64,000 nucleotides of DNA, taken from the NCBI GenBank assembly GCA_031761405.1, contig JASEVX010000007.1, positions 38,120,734-38,184,733 on the forward strand, in the 5' to 3' direction. How positions within the stretch are numbered: position 1 is the stretch's first letter; the number at the start of each line of letters is the position of its first letter. Below are positions 43,052 through 58,000 of the stretch, piece after piece. The position numbers and the translations under genes are program-made. Source of the stretch: Serripes groenlandicus. Its lineage: Eukaryota; Mollusca; Bivalvia; Cardiida; Cardiidae. Below the pieces are notes generated by a model. That model ran no database searches. It worked only from the letters and a program-made list of their open reading frames with translations, and had not been told where the DNA came from.

Positions 43052-46000
43052 CTGTAAAACAAAAGCAAAATCTGTTAACTGATTTTTAACTTTTTACTTG
43101 ATATGATAGCGTCTGCTTTTATTTAAAGAACATCTCAGCAAACAAAAACAAAACATTTATGAAGTATAATATTGTGTACAGATTGAACATATTCTTTGTT
43201 TAGAGCAAATTCTCCCCTTTCTTCAATGTTTTCAAAATATTGTCTGCTGTAGAGGCGTATGAAGTTGTCTCAATTAGGTAAAAAAGTAAGACATGAACAT
43301 TCCGTCTGTACTATTTTTAGACTCAATCGCAAACATAATGAGCATTTTCACATTATGTAACAATATTTTCAAAATTAAACTTTCAATTCTTTAATAGACT
43401 TTTTATATTTTTGCATAAACATTTTCTGTACTCTGTTGTGGATTTGTTGTAGTGCTACAAGTTTTGTATACTTACATGAGCGTAGGTCATGGCGTTCTGT
43501 TTCTCCGATGAAGTTGTCATCTTTCCAACCCACACAAATACAGTTTCTGTTGTATCAAAGATGAATACATCCTGGCGAGAAAGAATATATATATTCACTG
43601 ACAAGGATTTTTATATGTGTTATCATTCATGTTAAAACATTGGCATTTATTACAGACAAGGGTTACAGAACATGGAGAAGTTATCCACCCCTTAGTGTCA
43701 TTGCCAATGTTGATTTAAGATTGCTCAGTTGGCTATCAATCAAAGGGTTGTGAGTTTTAACCCCAGCTCGGCCCTTCATTTTTTTCCAACCATGGACAAA
43801 AGTCTAGTGCCATTGGTCTTCCACCAATGTCAGAAGGTAGCCAGTAAGTCTAAGTCAGTAATGACGAAGGCTATCAAACCAGGGGCAATTCTTTTTTTCA
43901 GACCATTGACATTTTAAATCATAATGTCTATCACCATTGGTCTTCAACCAAAGAGCTAGCTATAAGTGAGAAGAAAGCCAGTTGTTTCGAAAGAGTTCTG
44001 AATTTCTGATTCTGGAGGAAAACCATTTTTGGGTATTTTTCTCACTTTCTGATGCAGCAGCAACTAAAGTTCTACACAGAATGTAAGTCTTTGAACAATT
44101 TTGAAAGAGGACCAACAAAGGAACATTCCTGTGAAGTGAAGTTGAAATTGGTCTAATGGAATGGTAGGAATTGTCATTTGTAGCTAAAAGTTCAGTTTAC
44201 CCATTTTGTGATGACGCCTGGTTGCTATGATTTTGTAACCAATCAAAACAGCTTGAGCAAATTAAGTAGAGGATCACTGAAGTAAGATTTCTATTCCCTT
44301 TTCTTAAAATCAGAAAAGTTCTTTAAAAAAACAAGAAACCGCTGAAGACGGTAAGGCCGGATTGTCGGTAATTTGACCTTGAAAATCAACAAACCAAGGT
44401 CAAGGTCAAAGTAACCATAGAAATCAATAGAACTTGTTACCGGTTACCTTCAGGCAAAGTTTCAAGTTTGTAACCATTCCAGTGCTGAGATTTTGCCTCA
44501 ACCTGAAACTTTAACCAAAATGTTGACGGACAGACAGACGGACATCGCCAATCTATAGACCGGAATTGCTAGAGCAATCTGGACAAAAATGGAATTTTTG
44601 AAATTTTGCCCCTTTTCTGAATCCGCCTGACTGCCATGTTTTCCAACCAATCAGTATGGATTGAACAATTTTTGTAGAAGGTCACCAAAGGAACATTTCT
44701 ACCAAATTGTACGGGAATCTGACAAGAAGATTTTTAAAATTTGGACATTTTGCCCCCTTTCTTATGCCGCAGCAACCAAAGTTCTCATTGGAATTTAAAT
44801 CTTTGAACAATTTTTAAAGGAACATTCCTGTGAAGTTGGGTTGAAATTGGTCCTGTGGATTAGGAGGAGATAATGTTTAAAGCTAAAAGTAAACGACGGA
44901 CTATAGACGACGGACGACAGACAGAGTGATCAGAAAATACAAAACTTTAACTTTGAGCTAAACGCAATTGTTTAATGCCGTCGTGGTGAGACGAAAATCA
45001 ACCTATGATAATAAATAGGTGTTCAAGTTTAAAAGCTATAGCTTCATTTCTAAATTAGGTGAAAAGTGGACCTTACTAAATACTTTTTTATGCATCTACA
45101 CAGCAGAAAATTACCTTATTTTGCCACACGGTTTTCAACTCTTTGAAATAACAAAACTTTCATTCATTTAAATACTCAATTTGTTTGCATAGGTGTTTTC
45201 AAAGTCGACTGTTGTAGTTTTGATTTATGTGGGAAGGGTTCAAATATAGTATATCAAGTATAGCAACCATTCCAACTGGCAGACGCATGATGACACATCT
45301 GCAGCAGACAACTTTTCACAACCTTTTGCCACAATGTTTTCAACTAAGTGTACATTCATTTATAAAATATTTCCATATATTGTCAATAAGTTCTCAACAT
45401 CATTATTATCATAATTATCCTGTTCTCACCTGCAGACGCATTCTGATGCATCCGCAGCAGACGACTTTTGAAAACATTTTGGCAAAAGGAGAAATTGCTC
45501 AAAATGAGCATGATTCAAAGCAGATTTATTGTATGTGGTAAAGGGTTAAGCTACAGAAATATTGTATGTTGAAAAGGGTTATATTAATTATTCTCGAAAC
45601 TCCACCAATACTCGTGCTGAGTGCATGGGAAGAATCCAAAGTGTGACCTCGCGCTTACAGGAATCAAACTCGGGATCTTTTGAGCATGGGGTCAGCACTC
45701 TACTTCTCAGACACTGTCGCCCACTATCAGTTAAAAGATTAGCATACCTTGCTGTCAAAGTCATTGGCAGAGATCTTTCCAGATTTCTCAAGTGTCATCT
45801 TTAAATCTCCAGAAGCATCAGACAACCTACAGTTAGAATAGAATAGATACATGATGTAATTAGAATTATGATTTTAGTTACTTTCATCAATACAGTTGAA
45901 ATATTTGTAGAATTTGTGCAATTTCAACTCATTTTCTTTGCATGTATATAGTTAACCCTTTCCCTCATACAACAAATCTGCAGCAGACGACTTTGAACAT

Positions 46001-49000
46001 ATTTTGTCAAACAATGGAAAATCTCTATAATTGAATGGTTCCCCCATGACTAAAAGTGGAAAACATTGTGGCAAAAGGAGAAATTGCTCGTTTTGAGCAA
46101 TTTCTTCTTTTGTCACTATTTTTTCAAAGAGCCGTCTGCTGCAGAGGTGTCAGAAAGTGTCTATATGAGGGAAAGGGTTAAGGTACGCAGCTTTATTATG
46201 GCAACATACAAATCAAGTTCTAGTTTAGGTTCTATCTGATTATTCTTAACAGATTTATTGCCCTTGAAAGTCTATTTCATAGATTTATTAATTGCACAAT
46301 ATAGCATTTGGTTGCCAGTAAGGCCAGGGAAGATGTGTCATTCAGGCACTGTTTTAGACTCGCAGTGTTTTTCTACTACTATTTTGTCCATTCTCAAATT
46401 GTTTTCTGCACTGTTGTTTACAACTTGCATTTTTAGAAATAACATATTGTTGCTTTGATGTATTCAAAATGTCCTGAAGGAGATGTAGGTATGGGCTAAT
46501 ATATTACAATTCAATTTGGAACGTCTAAAAATAGTATATCTGTAATCAACTCTTTCCCACTTACAGATGCATCTTTAGCAGATGGCATTTGAAAACATTG
46601 TGGCAAAGGAGAAATCGCTCATCATGAACATTTTAATTTATCTTAATGATACTTTCTTTCTGGAGATTTTCCATAGCTTTGCCTATTTGCATTCAAAGTC
46701 GTCTGCTGTAGATTTGTTGTATGTGGGTAAGGGTTAAAAGGGATTTATCAACATAACAATGCTAACCTGAACAGTTGTTTAGTTTTGTCTTTGGTTTCTT
46801 GTTGCTCTTGTAATTCTTCCTTCTCTTCATCAAGGGCATCAGAAAAATCACGCTGTAAATAGATTTACATTTTCCAAGAAACAAATAATCAGGAGCAGAT
46901 GACTTTGAAAACATCTAAGAAAAAATATTATATATCTATATACACAAATGTATAAGTATGATCATTGAACTGTGTTGAAAACATCGTAGCAACAATATTA
47001 TATATCTATATACACAAAAATAAAGTATGATTATTCAATTGAGTTGAAAATATCGTAGCAAAATAGAAATTACTCAAGTATTATTTTTTCTCTAATAAAA
47101 CATATGCCAACAGCTAGGGGACAACACTTGAAAATGCAGGTTGGATTCTGTATGAAAATCGTATTTAAAATATGCTTGATTTTGATTGACTGATTGGAGC
47201 TAAAATGCCTGTTTCGGCAGTATTTCATTTCACCTAAAATGCCTTTATTGGTTTACTTGAACTTGAAGTTCGCACTTTTTATCCTAGGTTACTGACTTCG
47301 TTATGTTTCTATGTTCCCACATAGACTATTTTCCCAAATGATGCATGACGAATGATAATAGTCACAATGACATGTTATCAATTATTTAGCAAGATTGATT
47401 GACTGAGCCGAGTTCAAACTTATGACCCCTGGATTGATAGTCCACATTCTTACCCCTTGAGCTATAGTTTTCAACATGGAGAGCAGATGCTTCTAAAAAT
47501 ACCATATTACGTTAAACAATTTATATTATCGCAAAAATCACATATCATGCAATTTATACTTGTCCTGACTTTGACACAAGTTTACAAGTGTGCAGCAGAT
47601 AACATAAATTAAACAAAACGAGGGCTTGGCGTGAAACGGTTGTAACTAAAAACCTATTTTGAAAACCCTTGTTTAGGGGCAATTTTAACCCCTTTGTAAA
47701 CAATGCAAATTTAGGTGCCATTGCTCAGAACGAGCAATGGCACCTAAATTTTCACTGTTTACCAAGTACAATGACTTAACGCTTATAAAGACTTTATGGC
47801 GAGGTGATTAACCTTGGTAACAAAATACCAATTTAAGTTACAACCGTTTCACGACAAGCCCTCGAAAAGCTGTGGAGCGAACGCCAAGGCTCATCTGTTT
47901 TTTTTCTAAGTTGAAAAAGGGGCATTACTGAATATTTACAGTTCAGAACAATAATTGAAGCCAGAATTATGTGACTTGGTATAGACATGCATATCGTTCA
48001 CTTGAATATGTGTACCAAGTTTTATTTAAAAATGTTGAATGGGTTTTGAGTTATGAGGTAAAGTTAAAGTTTCGTGACGACGAAGACGATGACACCAAGC
48101 TAATCACAATAGCCAGACTTTCTTTCTTAGAAAATCAGAAGAGCTAAAAACTTTTTTCATTACAAGTAATTTCTTATTTTCCTTCAATATCTGTAATTCT
48201 TTATTTATTTAAATCTAACTTCCAATTCTAAGAATGTCTTCATTTTCTCACTCTCATAACATTAAACAGTTTCCCACATGCAACAAATGGAAAATCTCTA
48301 TAAATGAAAGTATAATTGTCAACTTGACAAATGAAGTTGAAATACAAAAGGCAAATTGAAAAATTTACCAACATGAGGACTTTCTCCCTTTGCCAAATTG
48401 TTTTCAGATATAGCCTGCTGCAGATGCTACCCTTTCCCACGTACAGACGCTTTTTGATACCTCTGCTGCAGACAGCTTTTTAAAACACTGTGATAACAAG
48501 CAATTTCTCCTTTTGCCGCAATGTTTTCAACTTTTTTCAGCAAATATACCCTCATTTAAAGGAATTTTCTCTATTTTTGTCCACATGCTTTCGACGTCGT
48601 CTGCTGCATATTTGTTGTATGTGGGAAGGGGTTAAAATGCAACTCAATGTAGGAGTTACAAAATCAAATCAGATGAATGACCATAAGAAACCAAACTTCG
48701 CTATATTATCTTACATCAAGGTCGTTCGGGTCCTCATTAAGCGTCTCTGTTTGGCATTTACCTCCTCGGTCACTCTGAAGATCCTTCAAGTATTTTAAAG
48801 CCTGCAATAGTAAAGCCATCCATTTAACCCTTTCCCACTCGCAAACCCCTTTTTGAGACATAAGCAGAAGACGTTATTTTAGCACATTGTGGCAAAAGGG
48901 AAAATTTAGCAATTTCTCCTTATGACAAAATGTTTCTGTCTCTATTCAATAATCTGCTGAGGGTTACATGCGGGAAAGGGGTTGTTTTCAGCATAAGAAG

Positions 49001-52000
49001 AAGTAAAGCTAAAAGGAACGCATGTATCCCATGCGCCAATGTGTAATAAACTGAAATCATGACAGACTACAAAAGAGTGATTTGTATGTATCCCCATGTC
49101 AATGCAAGCAACACACAAACAAGAAGCCCTGTAAAGCTTCACTATCATTAGACAAAAATTAAATTACTATAGCCATATAAGGCAAAATAGCCCTGCCCCC
49201 TGGCAGCCATGTGTTCCACCAATCATGAATCGCATACCGGGTCATCAGAGGATCACTTCTACAAAATTATTTGAAAATCAGCAAGACGGTATCGTCGGAA
49301 GAGATCTTGTAAGTTTTCGCTATAGTCCTTATAAGGTGGCCATGTTTTTTTACCAGTCAAAATGGCTTTAAAGAGTACCCAAGGAACATTTCTAAAATAT
49401 TAATTGAAAATTGGCCAGATACTTGTGGATTTTCTTTTAAAAATCTTCAATTTAGCCATACAACATCATCGAAAATTGGCCAACCAGTTTTGGAGGAGAT
49501 GAATTTTAAAGTTTTTTTCTTTTGGTTGCAATGGAAACCCGAATTTTGCATACATCAAAATAATTTGTAGGAATTCAGGAGAAGACATTGAGAGGATGCT
49601 ACCTGTGAAGTTTCATTTCCAATTGTCCCAGTGGTTACAGAGGAGAAGTTGTTTGATGAAAAGAGTTAAAGCACAGACAGGCATGACAGATCATTCCCCA
49701 TGACATAAGCTTGACTGACTAGTGGAACTAAAAACAAGAGGCCCAAGAGGGCCAGTATCGCTCCATGGCCATTAGGCAAACATTAAATCTCCAAACAGCC
49801 CCGCCCCCATGATGGCCATGTTTTTTGCTAATCAACATGGCTTGACGGAATCTGATAGAGGGTCACCCTAGGAACATTTCTACAAAGTTATTTGAAAATC
49901 AACAAGACACTTTCGAAGAAGAAGATTTTTTAAGTTTTCACTATAGCCATATAAGGCAAAATAGCCCTGCCCCCTGGCGGCCATAGTTTTCGACCAATAA
50001 ACATGGCTTGAAGGAATCTGATAGAGGGTCACCCTAGGAACATTTCTACAAACTTATTTGAAAATCGGCCTGACACTTTCGGAGAAGAAGATTTTTTTAA
50101 GTTTTCACTTTAGCCATATAAGGCAAAATAGCACCGCCCCCTGGTTGCCATGTTTTTCGACCAATCAACATGGCTTGAAGGAATCTGATAGAGGGTCATT
50201 CAAGAAACATTTCTACAACATTATTTGAAAATCTGCCAACCAGTTTGGGAAAAGAAGAATTTTGAAGTTTTTTTCATTTCGTTGCCATGGAAACCAGAAT
50301 TCTGCATGGATCCCACAAATTAGAAGGTAATCTTGTGAGGTCATTGAGAGGATGCTTTATGTGAAGTTTCATCCCAATTAACCCACTGGTTACTGAGGAT
50401 AGGAAGTTGACGCATGACGGACAAAAGGCGATCACAAGGTGAGCTAAAAATGCGGCATCCAAAGTGATTTTCCTTCAATTTGGCCTAGTGACCTAATTTC
50501 AAGCTGTTGAAGCAAAACATGCAGCTTCTACAGTGTTAAAAAGATTTCCCTTCAATTTGGCCTATTGACCTAGTTTCTGACCCAATATGACCCATATTCG
50601 AACTTGACCTAGATACTTTTAAGACAAACATTCTGACAAAATTTCAAACTGATAAAGCAAAAATTGCGGCCTCTGGAGTGTTAACAAGATTTTCCTTTAA
50701 TTTGACCTAATGACCTACTTTTTGACCCAACATGACACATGTTAAGTTGACCTATATATCATCAAGACAAACATTCTGATAAAGTTTCAACATTCTCAAG
50801 CCAAAAATGTGGCTTCCAGAGAGCTCAAGTCGAAAATGTGTCCTCCAGAGTGTTATCAAGATTTGCCTTCAATTTGACCTAGTGACCTAGTTTTTGACCT
50901 TATAGTGCCCAGTTTTAAACTTATCCAAGATTTGATCGAGATGAATGTTCTGATAAACTTTCATGAAGATTATATGCAAACTGTAGCCTGTAGATAGTTA
51001 ACAAGCTGAAATGTTGACAACGCATGACGCACGACGGACGGACGCCGGACAAAATGTGATCACAATAGCTCACCTTTCACTTTGTGCATAGGTGAGCTAA
51101 AAATCTTTAGCAGACAACACCTTTGGCAAACATGTGAAAATCTCCATTGATGAGAGTTTAATTATTAGATAGAGTTGAAAACATTTTGGCAAAAGGTAAA
51201 CTTTTTCATTGTGAGCAATTTCACCTTTCACTTCAGTTTCAAAAAGTTGTCTGCTGGAGAGGCATCAGATAGCAATGTTTGTCGGAATGAGTAAAACATC
51301 TTTCAATCACCCTAACCTTCATTCTCTCGTCCTTGTTACTTCCAGATCCATTCCACTGAATCAACTTCAAACCAAGGTCAAGGATGTATACATCATCGAT
51401 GTCAAGATTGGCACGACATTTATTAACCTCCTTGACAACCATGCCTTTTCTGTCACCATGGAAATGTAACAATCGTGCTTTGTATTCTTCTTGTATCACT
51501 TTGCGGAACCCACTGTCTGCTCCTCCCTTCATAATACTGACAAAGAATGGTTTAGTAGCTTTGTAACCTTGAAATCCATTTATAAGACAATTTGTCTTTT
51601 TTTTTGCCTTCGAGTATTGAATTAAAACAAAAGCTGTTGATGGACAGTATTCAGCTAGCAGGGTGTGGGCTTGATTGTTAATCAAAGCAAAGCCACCATT
51701 ATTAATTGTGGAGCCAGCAGTATAGTGCCTGTTAACCTGGCTCTGTACTGGTTGCACAGGCTTCACAACAAGAGTGCCACAAGTGAAAGCCAACGCTTAT
51801 CTGCTTTTTTTCTAAGTTGGAAAAGAGGCATTTCTGACTGATTATCAAAGCCTGAGTAATGTGACTTAGTAAAGACATGCTTATTGTTCCTAGGAACATG
51901 ACATTGTGTACCAACTTTCATTTGGAAATGTTGAACAGTTTTTGAGTTATGAGGTAAGGTTAAAGTTTTGTGACAATGCAGACGACGACAGGGTTATCAC

Positions 52001-55000
52001 ACTACCCTGACTTTTTTTCTTCGAAAAACAGACGAGCTAAAAACTGATCCACGAGTCAAAGGGTTAACCAAACACTAATGAAACATGTCTAGAAATTAAT
52101 CTGAAATACAATAACTTTCAAAACTACCTTTTTATAATTGTTTGTGACACATGTCATTAACACAATGTGCGAAATATGTTTTTGTATACTATATAATATG
52201 ATCGTCAACAAAAGGTGAAAGCGTGACGGACATACAGAGAAACGGACAAACACAGATGGTCAGATGCTAGAGAGGTGATCCCATGTCAAGGCAGGCAACA
52301 CAATACAATGTGCGACAGACATCTGTGGATTGTGTAAAGTAGTAATTAATTAAACGTTTACTTACGTGATACTTGTAAAATAGCTGCGGAATAGTTCTGA
52401 TTCGTGACCTTGTACTTCTCTGTGTTGAATGGGAGCGTCGCCGAGGAAAGTATCCAATTCAACAGTTTTGTAGGCAGCTGTGCCATACTCATCCTACACA
52501 ATAACGTTTTGAGTATTTAACCCACATATAACAAATATGAAGCAGAAGGCTTTGAAAACATCTAGACAAAAAGTGTAATCTCGATAAATAAATGTCTAAT
52601 TTGTATACAGCATTGGATATAGTTGAAAACACTGTGGCAAAAGGAGATTATGAGCAATTTCGACTTTTGCTACAATGTTTTCAAAAGTCCTCTACTTCAG
52701 GGACATCAATTTACATCTGTAGGTTGAAAAGGCTTTTTTTTCCCATCATAATTATAATACTGATAAACCATAATGGGATATTTTTACAGTCATCTGCTAA
52801 TTAAGATCTAAGCCAGAAAGTGTAAAATCTGGACTACTGGAAGCTTTATATTAATACACTGTTAAAAATACAAAGGGAAAAAAGAGAAAATTGCTTGTTT
52901 TTACATTTCTTTCCTTTTCCCACAATGTTTTAAAAATTAGTCTACTGCAGAGGAGTGTCCAAGGTTATCTGTATCATAAAATGCGTAAAATATAATTCAC
53001 TTTTCCCATTTGCAGGCACATTTCAACACATCTGCAGCAGACGTTACATTTGAAAACAGTGTGACAAAAGAAGAAATTGCTCCTTTTGCACAATGTTTTC
53101 AACGCTATTCAATATATGTATCTATTGCTAAAACAATTTTTTTAAGATTTTCCATTTTTATTCCTCAAAAATCAACTGCTACATTTGTTGTATGTGGGAA
53201 AGGGTCAAACTGATAATAAATATATATACAATGTTACATTATCTCTGCATCCTTGAAATTTGAACTAGGTTCGCACTTAAAAAGTATTAACCCTTTACCA
53301 CTTGAAGACGCATTTTGACGCATCTGCAGCAGACGATTTTCTGAAAACATAATGTGACAAATGGTTAAATTGCTCAAAAAGAGCAATTTCTCCATTTGCC
53401 ACAATGTTTTCAATTTCTTAAGTAGATGTTTTCAAAGTTATATCTGCTGCAGATTTGTTGTATGTGGGAAATGGGTTAACTACTGAAGGAGGAACTCTCA
53501 TAATTAGGGTAACAATTACAGCCATTGGAAGATTTCATTCCGGGAATATTACAGATTATACGAATTTTATATTCTATAATCCAATTTAAAGTAATTTGTA
53601 GCAAAGGGTCAGGCGTTTCAAATAGATAAGGGTTTAAAGCAGGGGAGATAAACGCTTCTGAATTTCTGAAGTTTCGTTTCAGAATTATGTCCCTTGATAG
53701 GGGTACCCAGAATGCCATTCCAAGTCAGCTTCCTTTTTCCTGCAACTCTTGAAGAGCATAGCTGTGTACAATTTATTAAAATTTAAAATCCAAGCAATCT
53801 GCGAAAATAATGGCACCTAAGAGGGTAATAGCTTCAAAGAAGGTTGGAAAGGAGCCTAAAAGGTCCAGGCAGGCGGAGAAGGATAAATTACCCGTGGGAA
53901 ACCAGGATGATTCAGGTGAAGTGTCGAATTTGTTAATTGTTCAAAAAGAAGTAATGGCGCCAGTAATGGAGTTCGCCGATGCATGGCAGCCGGTTCAGGA
54001 ACCTAGTATTTTTAGTAATGTAGGTAGTAGTATACCTTTAAAAGTTAAGGAGAAAGTTTGGGAAGGGCAATATATTGATATTGCATCATTGTTAAAATCC
54101 ACAAGAGAGCTGCAAGTCATTGCAGACAACGGTCCGGCTGGGGAGATCACAATACAAAATGGAAGGTTATGTATTAACCAGGCAAAAAATGAACCATCCA
54201 AGATATCAATTGACCAGTGGACATCCGGTTTTCTTGTTTATGTTAGCATAACACTGGACAAATTTCCAGCTCGGGCCCAAGAATTAATTAAATTTATGAG
54301 GGATATTAGAATGGCTGCCAGTAGGTCTCCGCGCTGGTGGAAATACGATGAGCAATTCCGTTTGCGAATTGCTAGTAACCCATCCGCATCCTGGGGGGCA
54401 ATTCATTTTTTTGGTTGTTGTATGTGAATGCTGGCAGTTTTTACACGGAACAGTCGAACCATACTAGGCATAGTAGCAAGCCTCTATCGTTTAGGAGACC
54501 TACATTAGCCCATTCCGCATCATGTAATTATTTTAATACAGGAGGTAAATGTCCATTTTTGCCTAATTGCAGGTTTAGTCATGCCTGTCAGTCATGTGGC
54601 GGAAACCATCCAAAGTCAAGTTGCAGACAAAGCAAATAATGTGATAGGTTTATATGAATTAGGAAAAACACCGCTAAAAATATATCATTTACTCGAATCG
54701 TTAAAAAATTACCTGCATAAGGATGCCATATTCTTGACGGAAGGTCTCCAAAATGGATTTCCATTAAACTACACAGGACCACGAGGTGCACGCGAGTCAC
54801 CTAACTTGTCTAGTGCAAAGCAGCACCCCAATATCATGAGGGAAAAACTGATCAAAGAAATTAATAGGGGTCAAATTGCAGGTCCGTTCAGTAAAAAGCC
54901 ATTCCCGACCCTTCAAGTATCTCCGGTAGGTTTAGTCGCCAAAAAAGACGGTGATCATAGAATGATTCATCACTTGTCATACCCAGACAGTCAATCTATT

Positions 55001-58000
55001 AACGATTTCATTGAGGAAAAACACTGCAAAGTCACATATTCAAATATTGATCAGGCAGCCGATCTAATTTTTAAATAAGGTAAAGGGGCACTTTTAAGTA
55101 AAACATATATAAAATCAGCCTTTCGATTACTTCCCATCACCCCATCAGATTTCGAATTACTCGGTATCAAATTCGAAAACCAATATTTTTATGATAAAAT
55201 GCTTCCTATGGGCTCGTCAGCCAGTTGTGCTATCTGGGAAAAATTTGCATGTTTCCTACATTGGTCGATAGGTGAGAAAACCAAAAGTAGCGACATCCTG
55301 CATTATCTAGACGATTTCCTATTTGGGGAAAAAGCTTCGAGTTCTAGGCTGGGCTTAATGCTAACAGAATTTCAATCAGTGTTTTCAAATTTTGGAGTCC
55401 CTTTAGCTGAAGATAAAACAGTTCATCCTACAACATGTCTAACTTTTTTGGGGATTGAAATGGATTCCGGGGAAATGGTTATGCGTCTTCCAAAGGAAAA
55501 ACTCATAAAAACGAAAGAGCAAATACGCAAAGTCTTATCTTCAAGAAAGATAACTCTAAAAGAAATGTAGTCACTGCTTGGTTTGCTCATTTTTGCATGT
55601 AAAGTGGTCTCCCCTGGTAGAGCATTCTGCAGAAGGCTGATTAATGCCACAATAGGAATCAAAAAGCCTTATCATAAAATTAGGGTCTCTCAAACCAATA
55701 AAGCTGATTTAAACGTCTGGCTTTCCTTTCTTACACATTACAATGGGGTGACTTTGATATCTGATAGAACATGGTTAACAAACAATGAGCTGGAACTCTA
55801 CACAGATGCAATGGCGGGTAATAATGGGGGATTCGGAATTTACTTCTCAGGTCAATGGGCGCACGGGAGATGGCCCGAAGATTGGGTAAAGCAGGGTCTA
55901 ACTAGGGATATGACCCTCTTGGAGCTGTTTCCAGTGGTAGCCGCTATCTTAACATGGTCAAACAGCTTAAGAAATCGATGGGTTCTTTTCCATGTTGACA
56001 ATCAAGCAGTAGTTCAAGTTATCAATACCCAAACATGTAAATCTGAGAGAGTGATGAATCTGGTCAGACATATGGTTCTTACAATACTGAAAACTAATAT
56101 ACGGGTAAGAGCAGTCTATATCCCTTCCAAAGAAAACATTATTGCTGACTCAATTTCTCGTTCACAGTGGGGGAGGTTCAGGAGTGCAGCGCCAGAGGCC
56201 GATCTTAGCCCGGTCAAGGTCCCATCCCTAGTTTGGAAGATTTAAAAGGTATATCAAACGATTTAATATTCAATTCCAATTCCCAAAACACAAAAAACAC
56301 TTATTCAGTAGCGCTAGGAAAACTCGCCCATTTTAGAGACTTATACAAGTTGCGAGAGATATGGCCTGTCCCAAATCAAGACTTGTTACATTTCATCGCG
56401 TACCTAGCTTACCAAAATATAGCTGCTTCAACAATATCGACTTACATTTCAGGTATCTCATATGCTCATAAACTCCAACAAGTAGATGATACAACAAAAT
56501 CATTTTTTGTAGTTAAGGCATTGGAGGGCGCAAGACGAAATAAGGGTAGTAAATTCGATGCAAGAGCCCCGATTTCCCTAACCACATTACATAAGATGAT
56601 AGGAAGCCTAGCAAGCATTTGTCAAAACACATTCGAACAATCTTTATTTCGAGCTGCTTTCACACTAGCATTCTCTGGTCTGTTAAGAATAGGGGAATTC
56701 ACAGAGGCGAACAATAAGTCACAGGACCTAAAAGTAATGAAATATTCAGACATAAGGTTGTCTGAAAAAGAATTAAACCTAACAGTAAGATGGTCAAAAA
56801 CCGACCAGCGCGGAAAATCCGTCACCCTCTATATTCCAGCAAATGGCAAGTCGTACTGCCCAGTTCTATGTATGAAAGAGTACTATAATCTTCGTCCTAA
56901 AACGGAAAACGCGAACCTATTCATACACTTAAATGGGAAATCGCTCACAAGATATCAATTCAAAGCCATCATGTCTAAAGCCCTGCAATTTACCCAAACA
57001 ATAGGACACTTTAAATCACAGTTTCAGAATAGGCGGGGCTACACATTTAGCTAATTTAGGAACAGAAGAGAGTAGAATCATGGCAGCAGGCAGGTGGAAA
57101 TCAAATGCATATACTAAATACATAAGACTTTAAGGTTACACATACAAATTAATACAGTTGCAAGTTTTACAGGAATGCAGAGTCTGTGGTTGGTAGGTTC
57201 GTCAATTGTGTACTGGGCTGGCATGGCGGCAATACAGACGTTTGACCAGCACTTGGGCTTATCAGAGGTTTCAGTCCAGTGGATGGGGGAAAGGGGTATG
57301 ACACTGGACACCCTGCATTCGACGCTCGACATCCAGTTCAAAAAAGATAAGTGTCCGACATTCCTCTTTATCCATTGTGGATCGAACGATCTAACCACAG
57401 AAGGTGTTTCAGGCAAGGACATTATTGAAAACATTAAGACCTCAATCCTTCGCTATAAAGCGTTATTCAAAGACATAACAATCATTTGGTCATCACTGCT
57501 CGCTAGGAGATATTGGCATTTTGCTCCTATCGGCTCAGGGTCCCAGATCGACAAAAAGAGGAAAAGGGTAAATGCAGCCATTAAATCGTTCGTGTTACAT
57601 ACAGGTGGGAAAGTAATCCATAATGACAGTTATATTAAGGTAGACGAGGCTAGTCTGTACAGGACAGATGGGACCCACCTGTCAAATTTAGGAAACAACA
57701 TTCTTCTAAAAAATTGGAATGCAGCCTTAAACATGTTTTTAAAAGATAATGGAAATCTGTACCCTGCTAGTCAGTAGGAGAAAAATAACATTTTGTGGCG
57801 TGGCAAAATATGGTTCGATATTTTACCGTGGCGGCTCTGGGGAGACAGAAAGCTTTTGGGGGGTATCAGCCTGGCCTTTACCCTGGCCTGACACGCTCAC
57901 AAGCTGCAGGTTCTTCAGTGTCGTATCAACATATGTGTAAGTACGTTGTAGTTTGGGGGCCTACCTCTGTGTAACGTGGGGGTCCCCCTCCACCTCTATG

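Noticed and set aside
48762..48801. 40-bp version of gelsolin exon D
   Set aside because: It ends in phase 1, and exon E would then stop at once.
51239..51793. Whole 184-codon frame as a single exon
   Set aside because: Only 51317-51536 resembles gelsolin; phase with exon B requires the 51536 acceptor.
53476..53718. Minus-strand 80-codon frame at the Ngaro left end
   Set aside because: Overlaps the MITE end and element leader; no domain.
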